Counted from the first letter of the stretch, positions 26,306 through 36,399 are shown. The stretch is DNA of 64,000 nt from Candidatus Rifleibacteriota bacterium (GCA_012520995.1 JAAYNI010000033.1:1-64000); one strand, 5' to 3'. A program made the numbers and translations. The notes: a model not told the origin generated them from the letters alone.

Positions 26306-28021
26306 TCACTCTTTGCTGCTTTTAGAGAGAGAATAAACATTGTAATAAAGCCATGAGAAGTATTTGCCATGGTGGGTAATGTTCTCTATGTCGGCATCTA
26401 TGAGTGCTTGTAATATTTTCTCATCCTTTTTTAGAGTTGTTGGCACAAATAAAAGGATTTCTTCAGTTTTAGACATAGTTCTTATTTCTTGAGAAATTTT
26501 ATTCAAGTTTTCCAATCTGGAAGGAAAAACCTGTTTTGCATGCATAAAAAGCGGTGCCATAGCATGCAAAGCTCCATGTCCGGGAGTTAGCCAAAAAATG
26601 GCTTTGTTTTCTACTTTTTCTAAATATGTTTTTTCTGTCATATGCCCTGGAATTTGTAATGTGAAGTTTTCAGTGTCATTGAGATGGGAAAATAGGCAGA
26701 ATGTGGCTATGGTGATAGCTAAAAGCAGGTTGACATGAAAAGTTTTTGATAAGACTTTGCTAAAGAGAGCTCGCAAAAACAGCAATATGCCTAAACAGAA
26801 TATAGGCATTAAAAAAAAGAAAAATCTTGCGAAAAAGCGTATGAAAAATTTAGCGACAGTAGGTGCAATCACTATACAAAAAAGCAAGGCAGGAAGAAAA
26901 ATCAGAAATATGTTTTTGAAATCATGTTTTTGTAAAAAGATTTTGATGCGAGAAGGTTTTTGAGTATCTTCAGTCCTGTTCTTTTTTTTGAAGAAAAGCA
27001 AAGTAGGCAACACTAATAATAGTGGGAGGAAAAGCTTTGCTGTAATATTTATAAAGGCGTAAAGATCAGCAGCTAATCTTTCTGAAAGTTCAATGTTCAA
27101 TCCGATTATATAATTGGCAGCATACATGAATATCCAACAAAGTTTTAATAAAGGGTCTTCATGTTGAAGTCCGCCGAACGCTTCGGCAGATCTTGGTGAA
27201 GTCTGCATGTGAGTTATTATTGCGGGATAAACGGCTATTGCTAAAATAACAGGCAACAATGCGGTAACTGCCAATTTGCCTGCTGATTTATATTGCTTGT
27301 CGTAAAGCATAATTAAAAGTTTAATTAGGATAAGAAAACATGCGTAAACGTAGAAATGGTAGTGAGTCATGCAGCCGAGAAATATAAGAGAGCTTATAGC
27401 AAAAAGGTATTTGTTTTCATAGGCTTGTTTATCATCTAATTTTAAAATTGCCAACAAAAGTCCCAAAGCAAAGACTGTGAATAAAGCATACATGCGTGTG
27501 TAAACAAAGTTGTTTATAGCCGACATGCCGAAACCGTAAAAAGTTTGTAGCAGCAGAGCCTGCATATCGGATTTGAGAATTCTTTAGCCTATCGTAAAGA
27601 GCAAAATTTGCGTCAAAACAAAGCAAAGTATATTAATTGAAAATCCTTGCCATTTGCTGAATGTTTCGGGAAAGAATGAGCAAATTGTATGCAAAATCAG
27701 ATAATAAAGAGGGGGATGGGTGTCTTGCTCTTGGTTTTGCCAAGTATTCTTGTATGAAAATCTTTCATTTTCTTGGACGGTAACATATTCTTCGATAGTT
27801 CTACCAGGTATCCAGTCATTAAAGTTTGTGGACTTTTGGTTTCTTTTCCATGGATGTGGATATAGGAAGAGACTTTTAGTGCTATTTGAAAGACCATAAG
27901 ACAAGATTTCGTCTGGTGTGTAAGAGGCTTTGTTGTACATATAAAAAAGCAAGAGAGCAAGTTGCAGGAAAAGGAGCATAAAAAAAAAGATGAATAGCGT
28001 TTTGGGTTTTAAATTATTCAT
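26306..28021 (-). pseudogene. GT39-like glycosyltransferase interrupted by an in-frame stop
   Basis: A full-length paralogue (571 sense-equivalent codons) of the two genes upstream, broken by one TAA at codon 146 (27584-27586). Where the paralogue reads IGKRILKSD, this one reads IG-stop-RILKSD, so AAA changed to TAA. Reading frame, spacing and all other domains are intact. The N-terminal piece (145 residues) keeps the DE motif of the first periplasmic loop and HPPLYYLILH. The C-terminal piece has an ATG at 27565 but no ribosome site. Recent inactivation or a phase variant is likely. Confidence 0.85.
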
Positions 28022-28094
28022 ATCTTTTGCAATAAGACAGTTAGGCTTAAAGAAACAGTTATAGTTTAGATCATATTTGAGTTGTCTGAGGCTT

Positions 28095-29834
28095 TCAGTC
28101 TAACATTTCGGTATTAAATGTGTAAACATTATAATAGAGCCATGAGAAGCATCTGCCCAGATAAACGATATCGCTGCCTGTAGTTGTAACTTCTTGTAAT
28201 ACTTCTGTGTCCTTCTTTAAAAATTCAGGTATAAATAGAAGGATTTCTTCAGTTTTAGGCAAAGTTTTTATTGCCTGAGAAATTTTATCCAAGTTTTCCA
28301 ATCGGGAAGGAAATATTTGTTTCGTACACATAAAAAGCGGAGCCATCGCATGCAATTCTCCTTCTCCTGGAGTCATCCAGAAAATAGATTTGTTTTGTAC
28401 AAGATTTGAATAGGTTTTGGCTGTGAAACAATCATCCACAGGAAGTGTGAAGTTCTTGGTATCATTAACATTGGAGAATAGACAGGCTATTGTAATGATA
28501 AGTCCCAAGAAGGAGTTTAGATAAGCAGTTTTTTTGAAAATTTTAGATAAAATACTCCTCAAAGCTAAAAAGATTGCCAAGGAAAATATTGGCATTAAAA
28601 AAAAGAAATATCTTGCTATAAATAAGTAGAATTCTTTTTTTAAGGTAGGTGCGATTGTTATCCAAAAGAGCAGCACGGGTATAAAAATTAAGAGTTTATC
28701 TTTGAACTCATCTTTTGGCAAAACAGTTTTAAAATGAGAGAGTGTTTTAATGGCTTTGCTTTTATTTTCTTGTTTAACGCAAAATATTGCTCCGATTAAT
28801 AATAAGAGAGGAAAAAGGTTTGCTGATACATCTATGAAAGTATAGAGGGCTGTTGCCAAGGTTTCTGAGAGTTCAAAACTTAGACCGGTTATATAGTTGA
28901 TGGCAAACATAAAGACCCAGCAAAATTTCCATAAAGAGTCTTCGTGCTTAACTCCTCCGAATGCTTCTCTGGCTCTGGGAGAGGTTTGCATGTGAGTTAT
29001 TATTGCAGGATAAATTGTTATGGCGAGAATAACAGGTATTAATGCTGCAGTCGCCAATTTGCCTGCTGATTTGTATTGCTTGTCGTAAAGAAAAATTAAA
29101 AGCTTAACCAAGATAAGGAAGAAAGCGTAGACGTAAAAATGATAGTGTGTCATGCATCCCAGAAAGATAAGCAGGCTTATAGCAAAAAGACATTTATTTT
29201 CAGAAGTAGTTTTATCACCTAATTTTAAAACTGCTAGCAAAAGTCCCAAGCTAAGAACTGTAAACAAGGCATACATGCGTATATAAACAAAGTTGTTTAT
29301 AGCAGATATGCCAAAACCGTAAAAAGCGCATAGCAATAAAGCTTGGATATCTGATTTTAAGATTCTTTTGCCTATTGCAAAGAGCAGAATTTGTGTAAAA
29401 ATAAAGCAGACTATATTGATTGAAAATCCTTGCCATTTGCTGAATGCTTCGGGAAAGAATGAGCAAATTGTGTGTAAAATCAGATAATAAAGAGGCGGAT
29501 GGTTGTCTTTCTCTTGGTTTTGCCAGACATGCTTGTAAGCAAATTTTTCTCCTTCTTGGACTGTGATATATTTAGCAAAAGTCCTCCCTGATATCCATTT
29601 ATTAAATATTCTGTCATTTATATCGTCATTCCATGTGCCTTCAGGATATAAAACACCTCCATTGCTGCAGTTTGAAAGTCCGTAGGAAAAAATTTCATCT
29701 ATAAACCAGCCCGTTTTTTTATTCATATAAGAAATCAGGAGGCAAATTTGCAATGAGAGCAACAAGATAAAGAAGATATCAGCTTTTGGCAGCTGTGTTT
29801 TTTCTGGCAAGACAGTAGCTGTTTTATTTTTCAA
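28095..29834 (-). CDS. GT39-like membrane glycosyltransferase
   Basis: A 579-residue polytopic protein of the GT-C, PMT/ArnT-like type. After the first membrane helix, WFIDEIFSYGLSNCSNG gives the acidic DE motif of the first periplasmic loop, the catalytic acidic pair in this fold. HPPLYYLILHTICSFF is the conserved loop of GT39/PMT_2 proteins. About ten further hydrophobic segments follow and a soluble periplasmic tail ends the chain. Such enzymes move a sugar from a polyprenyl-phosphate donor to protein or lipid. It starts with TTG, 18 bases after the stop of the upstream paralogue. Confidence 0.82.
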   Translation of the reverse strand: MKNKTATVLPEKTQLPKADIFFILLLSLQICLLISYMNKKTGWFIDEIFSYGLSNCSNGGVLYPEGTWNDDINDRIFNKWISGRTFAKYITVQEGEKFAYKHVWQNQEKDNHPPLYYLILHTICSFFPEAFSKWQGFSINIVCFIFTQILLFAIGKRILKSDIQALLLCAFYGFGISAINNFVYIRMYALFTVLSLGLLLAVLKLGDKTTSENKCLFAISLLIFLGCMTHYHFYVYAFFLILVKLLIFLYDKQYKSAGKLATAALIPVILAITIYPAIITHMQTSPRAREAFGGVKHEDSLWKFCWVFMFAINYITGLSFELSETLATALYTFIDVSANLFPLLLLIGAIFCVKQENKSKAIKTLSHFKTVLPKDEFKDKLLIFIPVLLFWITIAPTLKKEFYLFIARYFFFLMPIFSLAIFLALRSILSKIFKKTAYLNSFLGLIITIACLFSNVNDTKNFTLPVDDCFTAKTYSNLVQNKSIFWMTPGEGELHAMAPLFMCTKQIFPSRLENLDKISQAIKTLPKTEEILLFIPEFLKKDTEVLQEVTTTGSDIVYLGRCFSWLYYNVYTFNTEMLD

Positions 29835-29852
29835 AGTCTATTAAGAGAATAG

Positions 29853-31571
29853 TTAAATAATTTCATATATATTATATGAATAACATACAAAACAGGTGCC
29901 TATATATTTTATATCTCTGCCATGAGATTTTATGATGTTTTTTACTTCTTTATTTTTCCTTAAAGGAACAGGCAGGAATAAAAGGTGTTTTTCTGTCATC
30001 GGAGATGTGGTTTTTAACTCACTCTTCAGCACGGTATCAAAGTTTTTGACTGTTGTTGGATACACCCTTTTGCTTTCTTTGAAAAGAGGCGCTATTTGAT
30101 GAATATATTGAGGAAAACTATATATCCAAAATACAGACTGATTGTTGACAAGCTCTGAATAATGTTCCATTGAAAGCGGCTTTGGCAAAGGAAGTGTAAA
30201 GTTTTTCAAATCATTGAAGTGTGAATAAAGGCATGAGATACTTATAACGATTAAAAGTGCCGTATTTATGAAAATTTCTTTTGATGAGAATTTGCCTAAG
30301 AAAAACCTAAAAACTAAAAATAGCGCAAGGCAAAATATCGGCATCAAGAAAAAGAAAAATCTGGCATATAAAGTGAAAAAGCTCCTTCGGATAGTTCCAG
30401 GGATTATTATGCAAAACAAAATAGCTGGAGTGAAAACAATACAAAGCTCTCTTAAATAAATTTGGTGAGAATCTATAAAATCTTTTACCCTTGCGGATAT
30501 TTTTTCTCTGAAGTTTTTAAGGCAGCACAATAGAATGAAAATCGAGGTTACAGGAAAAAAAAACTCCTTGAAAGTTTTTATGGCAGCATATAGATAAGTT
30601 AAAGCTTCTTGTGCTGATTGAAAATTTATGCCAAGAATGTAGTTCATTGCATAGCTAAAGACCCAGCAAAATTTCAGTAAAGCATCTTCGTGCTTGACCC
30701 CGCCGAATGCTTCAATGGCTCTTGGTGAAGTCTGCATATGGGTTATAATCGCGGGATAAATTGCTATGGCGAGAATAACTGGTATCAATGCTGCAGCTGC
30801 CACTTTGCCTGCAGATTTGTATTGTTTGTCATAAAGCATAATTAAAAATTTGACCAAGATAACAAAGAAGGCATAAACATAAAAGTGATACTGGGTCATG
30901 CAGCCCAGAAATATAAGCAGGCTTATAGCAAATAGACATTTGTTCTCAGACGCTTGTTTATCAGCTAATTTTAAAACTGCCAGCAAAAAGCCTAAGGCAA
31001 TGACAGTGAATAAGGCATACATGCGTATGCAGATGAAATTGTTTATAGCTGACATGCCGAAGCCATAAAAAGCACATAGTAACAGGGCTTGTAAGTCTGA
31101 GTTTAATGTTTTTTTACCTATCAAAAAAAGCAAAATTTGCGTCAAAACAAAGCAGACTATATTGATTAAAAAGCCTTGCCATTTGCTGAATGTTTCGGGA
31201 AAGAATGAGCAAATTGTATGTAAAATCAGATAGTATAGCGGAGGATGAGTGTCTGCTTCCTGATTTTGCCAGACGTGCTTGTAGGCGAATTGTTCCCCTT
31301 CTTGAACCGTAAGATATTCTGCGAAGGTTGTGCCTGGTATCCAACCTTTGAACGGCACATCGTTTGCCTTGCTTTCCCAAGGTTGGGGATATAAATAAGA
31401 ACCTTTGGTGCTGTTTGCAAGTCCATAGGATAGAACTTCATCTTGTCCATAGGCCAGCTTGTTGCTCATGTGAAAAAGCAACAGGCTAAGTTGAAGTATT
31501 ATAGAAATAAGCAGTGCTAAGGCTGCAATTTTAGATTGCTTTTTATACAAAACCGCTGTTTTAGTCGGCAA
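29853..31571 (-). CDS. GT39-like membrane glycosyltransferase, first of three tandem copies
   Basis: A 572-residue paralogue of the next two genes with the same layout: membrane helix, GQDEVLSYGLANS with the DE motif, THPPLYYLILHTICSFF, about ten more membrane segments and a soluble C-terminal region. The start is TTG, with AGGA about ten bases before it. The middle third is near identical between copies while the ends differ, as expected after tandem duplication and gene conversion. The GtrB-like enzyme at 23252 could supply the lipid-linked donor, although it is transcribed from the other strand. Confidence 0.82.
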   Translation of the reverse strand: MPTKTAVLYKKQSKIAALALLISIILQLSLLLFHMSNKLAYGQDEVLSYGLANSTKGSYLYPQPWESKANDVPFKGWIPGTTFAEYLTVQEGEQFAYKHVWQNQEADTHPPLYYLILHTICSFFPETFSKWQGFLINIVCFVLTQILLFLIGKKTLNSDLQALLLCAFYGFGMSAINNFICIRMYALFTVIALGFLLAVLKLADKQASENKCLFAISLLIFLGCMTQYHFYVYAFFVILVKFLIMLYDKQYKSAGKVAAAALIPVILAIAIYPAIITHMQTSPRAIEAFGGVKHEDALLKFCWVFSYAMNYILGINFQSAQEALTYLYAAIKTFKEFFFPVTSIFILLCCLKNFREKISARVKDFIDSHQIYLRELCIVFTPAILFCIIIPGTIRRSFFTLYARFFFFLMPIFCLALFLVFRFFLGKFSSKEIFINTALLIVISISCLYSHFNDLKNFTLPLPKPLSMEHYSELVNNQSVFWIYSFPQYIHQIAPLFKESKRVYPTTVKNFDTVLKSELKTTSPMTEKHLLFLPVPLRKNKEVKNIIKSHGRDIKYIGTCFVCYSYNIYEII

Positions 31572-31660
31572 TTATGAGAATCCTGTATATGTTTTTACTA
31601 TAATGAATAAATGCGGTGCTATTTCTTAAAAGTGTCGATTTGTTGGGGGGTTAAGAGTTA

Positions 31661-31690
31661 CAAGAAAAGAAGCCGTTAAGAAACGGCTTC
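31661..31690 (-). terminator. Intrinsic terminator of the pilin gene
   Basis: GAAGCCGTT (31669-31677) and AACGGCTTC (31682-31690) form a 9-bp stem with loop AAGA. On the minus strand the stem is followed by TTTTCTTG. It lies 40 bases past the pilin stop. Confidence 0.85.
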
Positions 31691-31730
31691 CTTCTGATTA
31701 AGTCTAGATTATAAAGATAGCTGCTAGGAA

Positions 31731-32123
31731 TTACCGATGTAGTGAGCCAGCTGCTTTATATTTTTGATCGGTGCTTTCATCATATGAAATTGTTCCGTGA
31801 TAGGAGCAGGTTATCACGCCATTATTTTTTGAAAGCTCTTCCAAGTTGGAGTACTCACCACCTGCTACAGGACACTGAGGTTTGCTTTTAAGATACGCAT
31901 TTGTTGAATCTGCTAGTACATCAAGATCGAGGGTTTCCATTTGGTCTCTTTTGTCCATGTTGTACATTTCTACTGCACCCTGGATAACGCTGATGTTGGA
32001 GTAGCAGGTTTTTTCTCTGGCGCTGTCTCTAGCTTTTTTGAAGCTGGGAACTGCCATGGTTGCGAGGATACCGATGATCGCGATAACGATCATAAGTTCG
32101 ACAAGTGAGAAACCACGTTTCAT
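31731..32123 (-). CDS. Type IV pilin-like protein
   Basis: A 130-residue prepilin. MKRGFSLVELMIVIAIIGIL is a textbook prepilin leader: cleavage after Gly4, N-methylation of the new Phe1 and Glu5 retained. The hydrophobic helix continues to about residue 26 and a small C-terminal globular part carries a Cys pair (KPQCPVAGG and VITCSYHG) that can form the D-region disulfide. AAGGAGA lies six bases before the ATG. It has its own promoter and terminator and is monocistronic next to pilT/pilB, so it may be the major pilin, although it is short. Confidence 0.88.
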   Translation of the reverse strand: MKRGFSLVELMIVIAIIGILATMAVPSFKKARDSAREKTCYSNISVIQGAVEMYNMDKRDQMETLDLDVLADSTNAYLKSKPQCPVAGGEYSNLEELSKNNGVITCSYHGTISYDESTDQKYKAAGSLHR

Positions 32124-32213
32124 AATAAATCTCCTTATGAATTTAAAATAAATTAGGACTCATAAAACTTGTGACGATAATAAAATAATTATAAAAATAC
32201 TACCGTCAACTAT

Positions 32214-32242
32214 ATTATGACAAAAAATAAGAATAATGTCAA
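32214..32242 (-). promoter_or_regulatory. Strong sigma70-type promoter of the pilin gene
   Basis: On the minus strand a consensus TTGACA (32242-32237) is followed after exactly 17 bases by CATAAT (32219-32214). It predicts a start near 32207 and an 84-base leader before the pilin ATG. Confidence 0.75.
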
Positions 32243-32316
32243 TTATTCCTGCTATTTATGTACAGCTTTTTCTTTATCGGCAACTTAAGTAAATTATTTA
32301 GCTTTACTCACTGTTT

Positions 32317-33378
32317 TTAGGAGCTGCTGAGCATGCGTTCCAGTTCTTTGGGATGTATTGTGTGCAGCATGGCTTCTTCAAGCGTGATGTCGCCTCTAAG
32401 ATAAAGGTCTCTGAGCGACATTTCGAATGTCATCATGCCTTCCTCGCCGCCTGTTTGCATAACAGTATAAAGACCGGAGATTTTTTGTTCTCTGATGCAG
32501 TTTGCAACGGCAGGGTTGTCTACCAGTATCTCGTTGCAGACTATTCTGCCTTTGCCGCTTGCCATAGGCAAAAGCTGCTGAGCTACTACTGCTCTCAAAA
32601 CGAAGGAAAGCTGTGATCTGATTTGTCCTTGCTGGTGGGGCGGGAACATGTCTATGATACGGTTTATGGTTTGAGCCGCGTCTGTGGTGTGAAGAGTTCC
32701 GAAGACAAGGTGACCTGTTTCAGCCATTGTACAGGCTGCGGAAACTGTTTCCAAGTCTCTCATTTCGCCTACGAGTATGACGTCAGGGTCTTCTCTGAGT
32801 ACGCGTCTTAATGCTTCTCCGAAAGACTTTGTGTCTATGTGGAGTTCGCGCTGGTTGACTATTGCGCGTTTATGATAGTGCAAATATTCGATAGGGTCTT
32901 CAATTGTGATTATATGGCAACGTCTGGTTTCGTTGATGATATTGATTAGGCAGGCGAGGGAAGTCGATTTGCCCGAACCGGTAGGTCCCGTGAAGAGAAC
33001 CAAACCTTTGCGGAGCTTTGTGAAGTCTCTGAGTTTTTCAGGCAGGCGCAGTTCTTCAAGAGTGGGGATCTTGGTAGGAATAATTCTGAATGCTGCCGCG
33101 ACACAGCCACGCTGTTTAAAGACGTTGACACGGAAACGACCGAAGCCGTGTACGGAATAAGACAAGTCCAGCTCAAAATTTTCTTCAAATTCCTTTTGCT
33201 GCTCAGCAGTTAGCATGTTGTATATAAGTGAACGGGTGTCCATCGGCGTGAGCACGTCCAAGTCAGTAGGAATAAGCTCTCCGTCAACACGTATAACAGG
33301 AGGAGTTCCAACTGTGAGATGAAGGTCGGAAGCCCCGTTTTCTATAACCAAGTTCAAAAGGTCATTAAGAACGAACAT
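32317..33378 (-). CDS. pilT: Type IV pilus retraction ATPase PilT
   Basis: A 353-residue hexameric ATPase. Walker A GPTGSGKS is at 131-138, the Asp box and Walker B at EDPDVILVGEMRDLET, and His box in GTLHTTDAAQTINRIIDMFP. AVANCIRE (290-297) is the PilT-type retraction motif related to AIRNLIRE. It powers pilus depolymerisation at the inner membrane. It follows pilB by 169 bases of repeat-containing DNA, so a separate promoter is possible. Confidence 0.95.
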   Translation of the reverse strand: MFVLNDLLNLVIENGASDLHLTVGTPPVIRVDGELIPTDLDVLTPMDTRSLIYNMLTAEQQKEFEENFELDLSYSVHGFGRFRVNVFKQRGCVAAAFRIIPTKIPTLEELRLPEKLRDFTKLRKGLVLFTGPTGSGKSTSLACLINIINETRRCHIITIEDPIEYLHYHKRAIVNQRELHIDTKSFGEALRRVLREDPDVILVGEMRDLETVSAACTMAETGHLVFGTLHTTDAAQTINRIIDMFPPHQQGQIRSQLSFVLRAVVAQQLLPMASGKGRIVCNEILVDNPAVANCIREQKISGLYTVMQTGGEEGMMTFEMSLRDLYLRGDITLEEAMLHTIHPKELERMLSSS

Positions 33379-33430
33379 CAGTCATGTCTCCTTCTAATTT
33401 GCTATAGTCAGCAGCAACTAAAATTTTTTT

Positions 33431-33541
33431 TATCCACAGATGAACACAGATTGTAATAAACAGTGGGTAGTGGCTGGTGGAGAGTGGACAGAGAGTGAAA
33501 ATTAATTTTATGTTTCATTTCCGCTAATCCCTGTCCACTAG
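33431..33541. repeat. Module A and C repeats between pilB and pilT
   Basis: The short gap holds module A (TATCCACAGATGAACACAGA, 33431-33450) next to module C (GTGGGTAGTGGCTGGTGGAG from 33463) and a shorter CTGTCCACTAG at its end. No gene is present. Confidence 0.6.
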
Positions 33542-33547
33542 TTTTTG

Positions 33548-35551
33548 TTAGTGGTCGCCCATTGTGGCTCTTACAACTTCTTCAAGTGAGGTTATTCCGA
33601 GAAGAGCTTTTCTAAGAGCGGATTCTCTAAGTGAGAGCATGCCTTCTTCAACAGCTTGTCTTCTGATATCGTCAGTAGAGCCGCCGTTCAGAATAATATC
33701 TCTCAGGCGTTCTGACATGAGCATGACTTCATAGATACCGATTCTGCCTTTTGATTTTGACTGACCGCATGTTTCGCAACCGCGTCCGTTATAGAACATG
33801 AGGTTTCGTTCGTTGATATGTGGCAGATCCAAGCGTCGCAAAAGTTCGGGAGTTATTCCGAATTGGCTGATTTGCTCGGGCTTGGGTTTGATTTCCATTT
33901 TGCAGTCTTTGCATACTTTTCTGACAAGTCTTTGAGCCTGAACCAACAAAACGGACGTTGTAACCATGAAGGGTTCTATGCCCATGTTGACGATACGGCC
34001 GATTGTTCCGGGCGCGTCGTTTGTGTGAAGAGTTGAGAGGACAAGGTGACCCGTCATGGAAGCTTTGATAGCGATTTCGGCTGTTTCAAAGTCACGAATT
34101 TCGCCAACCATGATTACGTCAGGGTCTTGTCTCAAAAAGGATCTCAGGGCTGCGGCGAAAGTAAGCCCTATTTCCGGGCGGCACTGTACCTGATTGACAC
34201 CTGAAAGCATGTATTCGACAGGGTCTTCAGCAGTCATGACGTTAACTTTCGGATGGCTGACTGTCGTCAGAGCCGAATAAAGCGTAGTGGTTTTGCCTGA
34301 GCCGGTGGGACCTGTAACCAGTATAATTCCGTAGGGCGAGGCTATGCCTGTTTTAAACTTTGCCAAAGTTTGAGGTTCAAAGCCCAAGTCTTCAAGGTTA
34401 ACCCTGAGCGAGCTTTGGTCCAAAATTCTCATAACGACTTTTTCGCCCCAAATAACTGGCAGAATAGAGACACGGAAGTCGATTTTGCGTCCCTTGACAA
34501 CCTTTTTGATACGGCCGTCTTGGGGAAGACGTTTTTCAGCGATGTTCAAAGAAGACATGATCTTGACACGCGAAATAATCGCAGCCATGGCTTTTTTGGG
34601 CGGTTTGATAGACTCTTCCAGCTCGCCGTCTATTCGGTAGCGGACTCTCAGTTCATTTTCAAATGGTTCTATATGAATGTCTGAAACGCCTCTTTCGACA
34701 GCCTGATTAATAATCATGTCAACGAGCCTTATGATGGGAGCGTCGTTTTCGCCGAGGTCGCCTGCCAAATCATCCAGATCGCCATCGTCAGCTTCTGAAC
34801 CTATGTCTGCCAGTTCGCTTATGAGCTGGTCTTGTTGAGCTACTGCGCCATAAACGTCTTGCATGGCTTTGTTTATGTCTGTAGGCGTGGCGACAACCGG
34901 TTTGACAAGAAAGCCGGTTCTTATTTCAACGTCGTCTGTAGCCAGAATGTTGAGCGGGTCGACCATAGCTACCGTAAGCTTGTTGCCGACTTTGTTGATA
35001 GGGATGATCATATGGCGTTTGGCCAAGTCTTCCGGTATAAGTCTTGCAATATTCGGGTCTATTAAGTAGTTGGACAAGTCGATATAAGGAACTTTCAGCT
35101 GTTTGGAAAGAACCTCGACTATGTCTTTTTCTGTAACCAGGTGCATTTCAACCAGAACGGCGCCAAGACGCTGTCCGCTCTTTTTCTGCAAAGCAAGAGC
35201 TTGTGAAAGCTGGTCTTCGTTAAGCAGGCCTTGAGCTATCAAGGCATCGCCAAGGCGCATGCGTCTGCCTGGAGGGGATGGTTTTTTAGGCGGTTCGCCT
35301 GCTTGGGGATGAGGCGGCTGTCCAGGCTGAGGCGGCATTCCCTGCTGCATAGGAGGGCGAGGGGGCATCCCCTGCGGCGGTATCTGCCCATATGGAGGCA
35401 TTTGAGGCGGTTGTCCAGGGCGAGGAGGCATTCCTTGTTGCGGCATGGAAGGAGCGTTTCCAGGATGAGGAGGCATACCACCGGCTGCAGGGCGGTTTCC
35501 CTGGATTGGAGGCAAGTTGCCTTGGTTTGCCTGAGTCGTGGGTTGAGTCAT
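33548..35551 (-). CDS. pilB: Type IV pilus assembly ATPase PilB
   Basis: A 667-residue GspE/PilB ATPase. Residues 1-97 are a low-complexity Pro/Gln/Met/Gly-rich stretch, unusual for PilB and probably disordered. Then come an MshEN-type N-terminal domain (about 98-240, with LGDALIAQGLLNEDQLSQAL), a second N-terminal domain, and the ATPase core with GPTGSGKTTTLYSAL, Walker B DPDVIMVGEIRD and HTNDAPGTIGR. Two CxxC pairs (CKDC and CETC) form the zinc site typical of extension ATPases. It drives pilus extension. The ATG overlaps the aroE stop as ATGA. Confidence 0.94.
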   Translation of the reverse strand: MTQPTTQANQGNLPPIQGNRPAAGGMPPHPGNAPSMPQQGMPPRPGQPPQMPPYGQIPPQGMPPRPPMQQGMPPQPGQPPHPQAGEPPKKPSPPGRRMRLGDALIAQGLLNEDQLSQALALQKKSGQRLGAVLVEMHLVTEKDIVEVLSKQLKVPYIDLSNYLIDPNIARLIPEDLAKRHMIIPINKVGNKLTVAMVDPLNILATDDVEIRTGFLVKPVVATPTDINKAMQDVYGAVAQQDQLISELADIGSEADDGDLDDLAGDLGENDAPIIRLVDMIINQAVERGVSDIHIEPFENELRVRYRIDGELEESIKPPKKAMAAIISRVKIMSSLNIAEKRLPQDGRIKKVVKGRKIDFRVSILPVIWGEKVVMRILDQSSLRVNLEDLGFEPQTLAKFKTGIASPYGIILVTGPTGSGKTTTLYSALTTVSHPKVNVMTAEDPVEYMLSGVNQVQCRPEIGLTFAAALRSFLRQDPDVIMVGEIRDFETAEIAIKASMTGHLVLSTLHTNDAPGTIGRIVNMGIEPFMVTTSVLLVQAQRLVRKVCKDCKMEIKPKPEQISQFGITPELLRRLDLPHINERNLMFYNGRGCETCGQSKSKGRIGIYEVMLMSERLRDIILNGGSTDDIRRQAVEEGMLSLRESALRKALLGITSLEEVVRATMGDH

Positions 35552-36399
35552 TTTCTGCTTTCCTTCCTGTAAATAGCTTCTTTCATGGTGTTGAACGGAG
35601 GTTTTGAACCTGTAAGGATCTCAAAAGCCTTTGCTCCCTGTAAGAGTAAAATTTCCCGTCCGTCAATTATAATACAATTTGCCAAATAAGCAAACATTAA
35701 GAGTTGAGGATCTTCCGCATAATTGAAATCTATAAAGATTTTTTCTTTTACTGGCGTAGTCTTTTTGAAAAAATAATTTTTTTCTTTGGCGGCTTCTCTT
35801 GTGGCAGTGTTTATTATAATATGGCTTTTCTGTAAAGCTTTACAGAGATTTTCTTCTGTCCATTCGGAAGACTCTATGAGGTTTTCCGGGAAAGAGTAGG
35901 CGCATTTGAAAAGGCCTTTTTCGGGGAAATTTCTTGCCATAAGAATAATTTTTGAAACTTCGTTTTTTAATGCGGCATAAGCGGCAGTTGAAGCCGAAGC
36001 GCCATTGCCAAGAATTAGGACGGTTTTTCCTTTTGGGGAAAATTTGGAAATAATATTGGAGATTGCGAAAAAATCTGTGTTCCAAGCGCTTATGGAACCG
36101 TCTTTGGCAAAGGCGAGGGTGTTGGCTGAACCTGTAGCCATAACAGTTTCGCTTTTGTCTGGGCATATCTGAAAGGCTTTTTGTTTCAGCGGGGCAGTTA
36201 TATTTGCTCCGACAACTCCCAGAGTTTGTAGGCTTTCCAAGGCTTTGGGAAAATCTTCGCTTTTTATGTCAAAAGCCAGATAAACCGAATTAATCCCAGC
36301 TTCTTTAAGGGCCGCATTCCAGAAAATCGGACTTGAAGAGTGGGATACAGGATGTCCTATTAGGGCATAGAGTTTGGTGTTGGCATCAAGAAGAGACAT
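35548..36399 (-). CDS. aroE: Shikimate dehydrogenase
   Basis: A 283-residue AroE of normal length. YALIGHPVSHSSSPIFWNAA contains the shikimate-binding SHSxSP motif; GANITAPLKQKA holds the catalytic Lys of the GxNxTxPxK motif; NTDFF the Asp that pairs with it; GNGASAST the NADP Rossmann loop. It reduces 3-dehydroshikimate to shikimate in aromatic amino acid synthesis. No other aro gene is near; it is embedded between the STAS gene and pilB, overlapping both, which would couple a metabolic enzyme to pilus genes. Confidence 0.9.
   Translation of the reverse strand: MSLLDANTKLYALIGHPVSHSSSPIFWNAALKEAGINSVYLAFDIKSEDFPKALESLQTLGVVGANITAPLKQKAFQICPDKSETVMATGSANTLAFAKDGSISAWNTDFFAISNIISKFSPKGKTVLILGNGASASTAAYAALKNEVSKIILMARNFPEKGLFKCAYSFPENLIESSEWTEENLCKALQKSHIIINTATREAAKEKNYFFKKTTPVKEKIFIDFNYAEDPQLLMFAYLANCIIIDGREILLLQGAKAFEILTGSKPPFNTMKEAIYRKESRK

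Noticed and set aside
27584-27586. Stop-codon recoding in the GT39-like paralogue
   Set aside because: TAA ends many other genes in the window, and the paralogue has a Lys codon differing by one base, so a point mutation explains it.
27565-27590. Frameshift in the third glycosyltransferase
   Set aside because: Both parts are in the same frame; only one codon is a stop.
35231-35572. Arg-rich plus-strand frame
   Set aside because: It is the complement of the Pro/Gln-rich N-terminal codons of pilB, with no independent signals.
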